From assembly GCA_900766795.1 (NCBI GenBank), contig CAAFWX010000013.1, positions 1-5,877 on the forward strand: 5,877 nucleotides of DNA. Direction: 5' to 3'. Positions 1-3,812 of the stretch are shown one piece after another. Every line of letters starts with the position of its first letter. Positions within the stretch are counted from its first letter, which is position 1. Source of the stretch: Oscillospiraceae bacterium (GTDB taxonomy: Bacteria; Bacillota_A; Clostridia; Oscillospirales; Ruminococcaceae). The translations under genes and the position numbers were made by a program. Below the pieces are notes generated by a model. It saw only the letters and a list, made by a program, of their open reading frames with translations, did not search any database and was not told the origin of the DNA.

Positions 1-779
1 CATTGTCGGGTTCGGAGGAAAAATTCATATCCGCAGGCTTTTCGGCTTATCTGTCAAAGCCCATAAGCTGGCATACTCTCGAGAAAACGCTTATAACCAT
101 GCTTCCTGCCAACAAGGTTATCATGGGAAGTTCCTCGGAAGATATTATCTCGCCCGAGGAATCGCACAGACTGTCGGAGCTTATGAAACAATATGACATA
201 AGCCTTGATTCGGGACTAAGCTATCTTAGCGGGAATATGACACGATTCTGTGCGCTTGCGAAGATTTTCTCGGACGGATATGAACACAATCGTGAACGCC
301 TTGAAAATATGTTTGACGGCGGCAGCGACAGGCTTATTTATGAGATACATTCCCTCAAATCTGCCGCAAAAGGCATCGGCGCTATCTCGCTGTTTGAAAT
401 TGCAAAAACTATGGAGGACCATCTTGCCTGCGGTGACTTCGGCTATGCCGAGCACGCCCGCGAATTGCTTATATTTGAATGGGAACGTGCGGCAGCGGGA
501 ATGAAAATTCTTGTGTCGGAAACAGCGGAAAATATCCATTCCGTTTCGCCGGAGCAAAACAGCAGCCAAAGCCTTGAAATGCAGATACAAAAGGGTTTGG
601 AGGAGCACATCTGGCTCGAAACACAAAATGCTATTCAGCAGCTTATCAATAAGGAAACGGACGCGGAAGCTATAAGGAATCTGACGTATATTTCGGAGTT
701 TGTTGACGAGCTTGATTTTGTAAGTGCGGAAACACTTTTCGCTAAGTTTTTGGAAAGGAGAAAGACAAATGTGCGATGA
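1..779 (+). CDS. Hybrid sensor histidine kinase, C-terminal part (REC end + HPt + helical tail), 5' partial
   Basis: The reading frame is open to the left edge (codons in phase with base 3), so this is the 3' end of a longer gene and the TTG at base 3 is not its start. Residues are numbered from that TTG. Residues 1-35 are the end of a receiver domain, including the conserved 'LSKP' Lys (K19). Residues about 55-165 are a histidine phosphotransfer domain with the motif HSLKSAAKGIG; the phospho-accepting His is residue 116 (bases 348-350). Residues about 170-258 form a polar helical tail with no motif I recognise. The family relays phosphate His-Asp-His and then to a separate regulator. The kinase core and any sensor domain lie outside the window. 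The stop (777-779) lies inside the next gene, an 11-base overlap that suggests coupled translation and a shared phosphorelay. The receiver tail aligns with that of the kinase at 3813-5877 (16 of 28 residues identical by eye, no gaps), so the two are probably paralogs. Confidence 0.9.
   Translation, partial: LSGSEEKFISAGFSAYLSKPISWHTLEKTLITMLPANKVIMGSSSEDIISPEESHRLSELMKQYDISLDSGLSYLSGNMTRFCALAKIFSDGYEHNRERLENMFDGGSDRLIYEIHSLKSAAKGIGAISLFEIAKTMEDHLACGDFGYAEHARELLIFEWERAAAGMKILVSETAENIHSVSPEQNSSQSLEMQIQKGLEEHIWLETQNAIQQLINKETDAEAIRNLTYISEFVDELDFVSAETLFAKFLERRKTNVR
754..760 (+). promoter_or_regulatory. Ribosome binding site of the response regulator
   Basis: AAAGGAG lies 8 bases before the ATG at 769, inside the last codons of the upstream kinase gene. 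It decides the start: the in-frame GTG at 724 would add 15 residues encoded by kinase codons and has no comparable site. Confidence 0.8.
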
Positions 780-1377
780 AAAAAAGCGTATAATGGTGGT
801 GGACGATGATAAGGTGCTGCTGAAAAATGCCGCCGTGCTACTTGGCGTAAATTACAGCGTGAGTCTTTATTCGGGCGGAACAGAGGCGTTGAAAGCATTG
901 TCGGAAAAAGCGCTGCCCGACCTTATCCTGCTTGATGTAAAAATGCCCGATATAGACGGCTATACTGTCATTCAGCGGATAAACGAAATTCCCCGCTGCA
1001 AAAATATCCCGATAATATTCCTCACGGGGATGTCCGATGAAGAGGACGAGCTGAAAGGTTTTCAGCTCGGCGCAGCGGATTATATCAAGAAGCCCTTTTC
1101 GCAGAAAATACTGCTTGCAAGGATAAGCAATCTTTTAAAAAAATCCGAGCCTGCCGCTTCGTCGGCAGAACTTATCACCGCCGATTTTAATGATACGGAA
1201 CGCAAAGTCGCCGAGCTTATCATAAAAGGATACAGCGGCAAGGAAATATGCGATAAATTGTTTTATTCATACAGCTACATAAAAAAGCTCCTTGCGTCAA
1301 TGCGTGAAAAGTGCGGCTGCGAAACCCTTGGCGATTTGAAAAAAATACTCTGTGGAAGTTTTGAGCAGGAAAAATAA
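769..1377 (+). CDS. Response regulator, REC + LuxR-like HTH DNA-binding domain
   Basis: A 202-residue two-component response regulator, close to the usual length for REC-LuxR (NarL-type) proteins. The receiver domain spans residues about 7-122: acidic pocket D12/D13/D14, phospho-acceptor D56 in 'LILLDVKMPD', switch Thr T86 in 'IIFLTG', and Lys K108 in 'IKKPF'. After a short Ala/Ser linker, residues about 139-195 resemble a LuxR/GerE helix-turn-helix: 'DTERKVAELIIKGYSGKEICDKL' matches the family's 'T.RE.EVL.LI..G.S.KEIA..L'. The recognition helix ('SYSYIKKLLASMREKCG') departs from the common 'TVK.H...I..KL', so target specificity cannot be read. The gene overlaps the upstream kinase by 11 bases, so that kinase's HPt domain (His116) is the likely phosphate donor, and the output is probably transcriptional control. 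I see no clear terminator after the stop. The targets are unknown. Confidence 0.93.
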   Translation: MCDEKKRIMVVDDDKVLLKNAAVLLGVNYSVSLYSGGTEALKALSEKALPDLILLDVKMPDIDGYTVIQRINEIPRCKNIPIIFLTGMSDEEDELKGFQLGAADYIKKPFSQKILLARISNLLKKSEPAASSAELITADFNDTERKVAELIIKGYSGKEICDKLFYSYSYIKKLLASMREKCGCETLGDLKKILCGSFEQEK

Positions 1378-1496
1378 CGCTGCACCGTGCCAAGAATATG
1401 CTTATTTTCCTCTTTAGCAGTTTCGGTTGAACCTTGCCATAAGTTGATACTCCGGTCGATTTCTCAATCGTTTATTCTATCTTTGTCCAAAATCTG

Positions 1497-1525
1497 TTGA
1501 CTTTCATTTTGAATTATGGTATAAT
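1497..1525 (+). promoter_or_regulatory. Sigma-A type promoter with extended -10
   Basis: TTGACT (-35, 1497-1502) and TATAAT (-10, 1520-1525) are separated by 17 bases, with TG at 1517-1518 giving an extended -10 (TGGTATAAT). One mismatch from consensus overall. It points at the zinc-ribbon gene at 1607, and transcription would start near 1532. Confidence 0.85.
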
Positions 1526-1591
1526 AGATTCAGCTCCTAATTGTATACACTAATTATTTGTACCATTAATAATTGATTATCATAATATATC

Positions 1592-1597
1592 GGGAGG
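1592..1597 (+). promoter_or_regulatory. Ribosome binding site of the zinc-ribbon gene
   Basis: GGGAGG lies 9 bases before the ATG at 1607. It is a strong site that fixes the start of this short gene. No comparable site precedes the GTG codons at 1795/1798, so the downstream open frame has no start signal of its own. Confidence 0.8.
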
Positions 1598-1606
1598 AAA
1601 TCACCT

Positions 1607-1780
1607 ATGTTAATTTGTCAGTATTGCGGTAAAGAGGTTTACATCACCAGCCAATATAGTGATGTCTATTGCCCTCACTGCGGATGTTGTGTTAAATTGC
1701 AGATGATTCCTCCACACCAACTTACACACCCTCTTACTCCGGCTATTACGGTTCCTCTTCTCCCTCCGCAACATCAATAA
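1607..1780 (+). CDS. Small zinc-ribbon protein as literally encoded (57 aa)
   Basis: This is the literal reading from the ATG at 1607 to the TAA at 1778-1780. The first 30 or so residues hold the two CxxC pairs of a zinc ribbon, with two further Cys at 27-28. The remaining residues (Pro/His/Leu/Thr-rich) look like out-of-frame sequence, because the overlapping -1 frame encodes a more natural linker. If the frameshift is genuine, this truncated soluble protein is what the cell makes. Confidence 0.5.
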   Translation: MLICQYCGKEVYITSQYSDVYCPHCGCCVKLQMIPPHQLTHPLTPAITVPLLPPQHQ

Positions 1781-1794
1781 TTGTCACGACGATT

Positions 1795-2022
1795 GTGGTG
1801 GCGCTGATCGCTTTGTTTGTCATTGGAGATTGGGCGGCTTTGGTTGTACTTGTCATCGGAATAATCTATCTCCTGCGTAATGTTATAAAGCTTCTTATTG
1901 TTATAGGCGTGGGCGCTTTTGGGTATCATCTGGCGGAAAGTTTTGGAATCGACGGTGTTTGGGGTGCGCTGGCAGGCGGCATTCCCGCTGCGACTGTGAT
2001 TAATAAACTTTTTGGCAAATAG
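1795..2022 (+). CDS. Multi-helix membrane segment (second part of the frameshifted gene)
   Basis: Counted from the GTG at 1795 this is 75 residues, but the frame is open from 1696. It has hydrophobic stretches at about residues 2-18, 14-28 and 31-46, then a Gly/Ala-rich stretch (about 55-69) and the end 'INKLFGK'. With no ribosome site before the GTG codons it is most likely the C-terminal part of the gene starting at 1607, not an independent gene. The predicted location is the cell membrane. I recognise no family from sequence alone. Confidence 0.5.
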   Translation: MVALIALFVIGDWAALVVLVIGIIYLLRNVIKLLIVIGVGAFGYHLAESFGIDGVWGALAGGIPAATVINKLFGK

Positions 2023-2092
2023 CCGTCTGCTTCGTTTCGGTTAGCAGCCGAGCAAACAGGAAGTTCTCCGCTGCTGCGAAAAACCTTTCGAT

Positions 2093-2141
2093 AAAAAAAG
2101 CCTCTGTGTACGTTTGAATAACGCACAACAGAGGCTTTTTT
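2093..2141. terminator. Bidirectional intrinsic terminator
   Basis: The arms AAAAAAGCCTCTGT (2094-2107) and ACAGAGGCTTTTTT (2128-2141) are a perfect 14-base inverted repeat around a 20-base loop. Inside the loop a smaller stem is possible (GTG/CAC and CGTT/AACG). The T-run follows the GC-rich stem on the + strand, and the A-run supplies the equivalent U-run on the - strand. It sits between the converging genes ending at 2022 (+) and 2143 (-) and can serve both. Confidence 0.92.
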
Positions 2142-2142
2142 G

Positions 2143-2334
2143 TTAGTTTCCGAAGATATTATGAACCAAATAGCTGACACCTAAACCGACAGCAGCACCT
2201 ACAAGGAACTGAATAACACGGACGGTGATATGGCAAAGCTTGATTATGTTCGGAAGACGAAAACGTCTTCGCAACGTTCTGTAACCGGTATAATCGCGGC
2301 AGTCGATATAATCGTTAACACGATAGATTTTCAT
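2143..2334 (-). CDS. Small single-helix membrane protein (63 aa), hypothetical
   Basis: The ATG at 2334-2332 is preceded by AGGA (2343-2340 on the - strand) at 5 bases, a modest but usable ribosome site. The N-terminal ~40 residues are polar and strongly basic ('YRTLRRRFR'). Residues about 41-62 form one hydrophobic helix with a Gly-rich face ('VGAAVGLGVSYLV') and the end 'NIFGN'. The basic N-terminal side suggests N-in/C-out topology, with the N-terminus in the cytoplasm. It begins 15 bases after the stop of the lipoprotein gene, so the two are almost surely one transcript, and its stop directly abuts the terminator at 2093-2141. I recognise no family. Its spacing, ribosome site and place between operon partner and terminator support a real gene. 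Partnership with the lipoprotein is inferred from position only. Confidence 0.65.
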   Translation of the reverse strand: MKIYRVNDYIDCRDYTGYRTLRRRFRLPNIIKLCHITVRVIQFLVGAAVGLGVSYLVHNIFGN

Positions 2335-2349
2335 AATGATCCTACTTTC

Positions 2350-3633
2350 TTAGAGATCAAGAAATGTTTGGAACTGGGTTGCATAATGGTCTTTTCCAGA
2401 ATGGTAAATATTAGAAGAACCAAAAATGTCGTATCTAGTAGAAATCATTTGCTTGTAATGCTTTTCAGATTTACGATATTCGGCATAAGTGGTATTACCA
2501 GAAACATTATAAGCATATGTATTGTACCATGTGTTTTCAGCTAAGTTGTTACCGTTATTGCGTGTTACAATACTCCAAAGAAAATCATAGTTAGCTTCAT
2601 CAACGAACCAATCGTGATGTCTATAACCGTCGTGTGCGTTGATATAGCCGCGATAAGCAGCAAATGCAGCAAGTTCGCTGTTAAAAGGATATGCCTTAGC
2701 ACCAACTTCAGCACGATAGCCGTTTACACCTTCAAGTTCAGCATCCTGACAAGCGGTCAAAATCTGCTTATACTGATTCTTATAATTACCGGTAGTTGTT
2801 ACAGACTTTTCGGAATTGTTGTTCAGCATATAGTAGAAATAATAACCTTCGTAATTATCGCCGAATGTATTGCTAATCTTAGAATCGCAGTTAGCCTTGT
2901 AAGCGCCGACATTGAAGCTTGCAGAACCCTGACGACCTTCGTGAATACCTAAAGTCTGAAAATGCTCAAGCAAAAGAGCCTTATCGTTATGATACTGTGC
3001 GGCAAGCATAGGAAACTGCTCCATATAATAATCAGCGTCAAAAACGAGTGACCAGTCGCAAGCCTTTACAAACGCATTGTAATTAACGTCATAGTTATAT
3101 ACAACATCGTAAGGATTATGCTCATCATACACGTCAACTACGCAGATTGTAATATCAGTTTCTACGTCGGACTTAAGACCGCAGATTTTTTTGATATTGT
3201 CGATAGCGCCGTTTACTGTTATAGTCGCTGTTTCAACGGGCTTTGTAGTTTCAATAGGTTCGTCCCAGATAGAGTTATCGACTGTGGTAGTTGCAGCAGG
3301 CTTTGTGGTTTCAGCAGGTTCGTCCCAGATAGAGTTATCAACAGGCTTTGTAGTGTTTTTATTAATGTTGTTTGTTGCTTTTGCAATAATTGCATTTATG
3401 TCTTCTTTAGGCACATTATCAGTAGTTTCAATAGGTTCAGATGCTGTTGTTGTACTTGTGGGATCAGATGTTGTTGTAGTTGTAGTTTCAGTTGTAGAAG
3501 CAGTTGTTGTGGTAACAGAAGTAGTAGAAACAGGTGTATAGATAGTTTCTACAGGAGTGTTGCAGCCGGTCGCCGTAAGCGCAATAACCATTGTGTTCAT
3601 AAGAGCGATAAGATTTTTCTTGAATAACCTAAT
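2350..3633 (-). CDS. Thr-rich surface lipoprotein with CAP/SCP-like C-terminal domain
   Basis: A predicted exported lipoprotein of 427 residues. Counting the ATT at 3633-3631 as Met1, it has a basic start (RLFKKN), a hydrophobic stretch and a lipobox-like end at Cys24 ('TATGC'; Ala at -3 is slightly atypical). Residues about 33-65 are a Thr/Ser stalk, followed by an acidic segment and two 20-residue repeats (DNSIWDEP at 99-106 and 119-126). Residues about 198-235 carry 'FDADYYMEQFPML' ... 'LGIHEGR', a module I recall from Clostridia surface proteins. Residues about 286-427 resemble a CAP/SCP domain (PF00188 type): 'VNGYRAEVGAKAYPFNSELAAFAAYR', H339/H340, 'LAEN' (E366), 'SEKHYKQM' (H392) and a final 'YATQFQTF'. 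CAP domains are extracellular, with varied roles, so no substrate is assigned. Start choice: the in-frame TTG at 3675 overlaps the -10 box, and the ATG at 3600 lacks a ribosome site and a basic n-region. The segment is visibly more AT-rich than the kinase genes. Confidence 0.85.
   Translation of the reverse strand: MRLFKKNLIALMNTMVIALTATGCNTPVETIYTPVSTTSVTTTTASTTETTTTTTSDPTSTTTASEPIETTDNVPKEDINAIIAKATNNINKNTTKPVDNSIWDEPAETTKPAATTTVDNSIWDEPIETTKPVETATITVNGAIDNIKKICGLKSDVETDITICVVDVYDEHNPYDVVYNYDVNYNAFVKACDWSLVFDADYYMEQFPMLAAQYHNDKALLLEHFQTLGIHEGRQGSASFNVGAYKANCDSKISNTFGDNYEGYYFYYMLNNNSEKSVTTTGNYKNQYKQILTACQDAELEGVNGYRAEVGAKAYPFNSELAAFAAYRGYINAHDGYRHHDWFVDEANYDFLWSIVTRNNGNNLAENTWYNTYAYNVSGNTTYAEYRKSEKHYKQMISTRYDIFGSSNIYHSGKDHYATQFQTFLDL
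3241..3360 (-). repeat. Two tandem 60-base repeats in the lipoprotein gene
   Basis: The units 3241-3300 and 3301-3360 are near-identical over their first 42 bases (3241-3282 against 3301-3342, about five differences). They encode a 20-residue unit with the core 'DNSIWDEPxETTKP'. The period is a multiple of three, so the copy number can change without breaking the frame. The repeats lie in the stalk between the lipid anchor and the folded domains. Confidence 0.9.
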
Positions 3634-3640
3634 ATTCAGG

Positions 3641-3645
3641 CTCCT
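3641..3645 (-). promoter_or_regulatory. Ribosome binding site of the lipoprotein gene, implying an ATT start
   Basis: AGGAG (3645-3641 on the - strand) is followed by 7 bases (CCTGAAT) and then ATT at 3633-3631. No ATG, GTG or TTG lies at a suitable distance. Starting at the ATT gives a standard lipoprotein signal with the basic residues right at the N-terminus. Confidence 0.65.
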
Positions 3646-3674
3646 ATCCTCATATACTTTTTTTGGTATTATCA

Positions 3675-3703
3675 ATTATAACATACAATTTTTTAGCTGT
3701 CAA
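3675..3703 (-). promoter_or_regulatory. Full-consensus sigma-A promoter of the lipoprotein operon
   Basis: On the - strand, TTGACA (3703-3698) and TATAAT (3680-3675) are exactly 17 bases apart, with TGT just upstream of the -10 (extended -10). Both boxes match consensus perfectly. Transcription would start near 3668, giving a leader of about 35 bases before the ATT at 3633. Such a match suggests strong expression, not dependent on an activator. Confidence 0.92.
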
Positions 3704-3758
3704 GTTCTATAAAACTCAGTATTCTTACTATGTTCATAGGTTCATTCTACCACAAAAA

Positions 3759-3800
3759 AAGACTGCTGTCTCATTTTTCGAGATGGCAGTCTTATTTTTT
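3759..3800. terminator. Intrinsic terminator after the right-hand kinase gene
   Basis: The arms 3759-3772 (AAGACTGCTGTCTC) and 3780-3793 (GAGATGGCAGTCTT) pair over 14 positions, two of them G-T wobbles, around a 7-base loop. An A-run (3754-3760) on the left becomes the U-tract for the - strand kinase, whose stop is 20 bases before the stem. A T-run (3795-3800) on the right means it could also work on the + strand, though no + strand gene ends here. It separates the kinase from the lipoprotein promoter about 55 bases further on. Confidence 0.9.
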
Positions 3801-3812
3801 ACAGCCCCGTGT

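Larger units (their letters stand above)
1378..1606. other. Intergenic region with promoter and leader
   Basis: No gene is visible here. The first ~115 bases after the regulator stop hold no convincing hairpin-plus-T-run terminator. The second half carries the promoter at 1497-1525, then an AT-rich leader of about 75 bases (assuming transcription starts near 1532) that contains the palindrome TGTATACA at 1542-1549 and ends in the ribosome site at 1592-1597. Confidence 0.7.
1607..2022 (+). pseudogene. Zinc-ribbon membrane protein, interrupted by one frameshift
   Basis: The region reads as one gene of about 138 codons, split between two frames. The first frame (1607 onward) gives a zinc ribbon: CQYC (C4/C7) and CPHC (C22/C25), about residues 1-30. 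The second frame is open from 1696 (just after a TAA at 1693-1695) to the stop at 2020-2022. It continues as a Ser/Thr/Tyr/Gly/Pro linker ('TPTYTPSYSGYYGSSSPSAT') and then three or four hydrophobic helices. Zinc ribbon, low-complexity linker, membrane helices is a common layout of small clostridial membrane proteins. The change is to the -1 frame, equal to one missing base somewhere about 1696-1720. A strong promoter and ribosome site precede it and a terminator follows, so expression looks intact. I see no canonical slippery heptamer with correct phasing. Possible causes are a sequencing error, a real mutation or unusual recoding. The function is unknown. Confidence 0.75.

Noticed and set aside
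216..626. Open frame on the - strand opposite the left kinase
   Set aside because: A shadow of a well-supported HPt coding region, without a ribosome site or recognisable domains.
1378..1496. Terminator after the response regulator
   Set aside because: I searched for a GC-rich stem followed by a T-run and found only short, weak pairings.
1690..1720. Programmed -1 frameshift site in the zinc-ribbon gene
   Set aside because: No X-XXY-YYZ heptamer in the right phase (GTT AAA TTG does not fit) and no obvious stimulatory hairpin directly after it; kept only as a remote option.
2230..2544. Open frame on the + strand across the junction of the two - strand genes
   Set aside because: It overlaps two better-supported genes and has no ribosome site or recognisable motif.
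3241..3360. Possible CRISPR-like repeat
   Set aside because: Only two units, no spacers, and the repeat keeps the lipoprotein reading frame.
3598..3600. ATG as start of the lipoprotein gene
   Set aside because: No ribosome site precedes it, and the resulting 12-residue leader would lack the basic residues of a signal peptide.
3118..3627. Long open frames on the + strand (3118-3627, 3191-3541) opposite the lipoprotein gene
   Set aside because: They are complementary readings of the Thr-rich and repeat codons, giving Cys- or Val/Ser-rich nonsense with no ribosome site.
3673..3675. TTG as start of the lipoprotein gene
   Set aside because: It overlaps the -10 box of the consensus promoter, upstream of the expected transcript start, and has no ribosome site.
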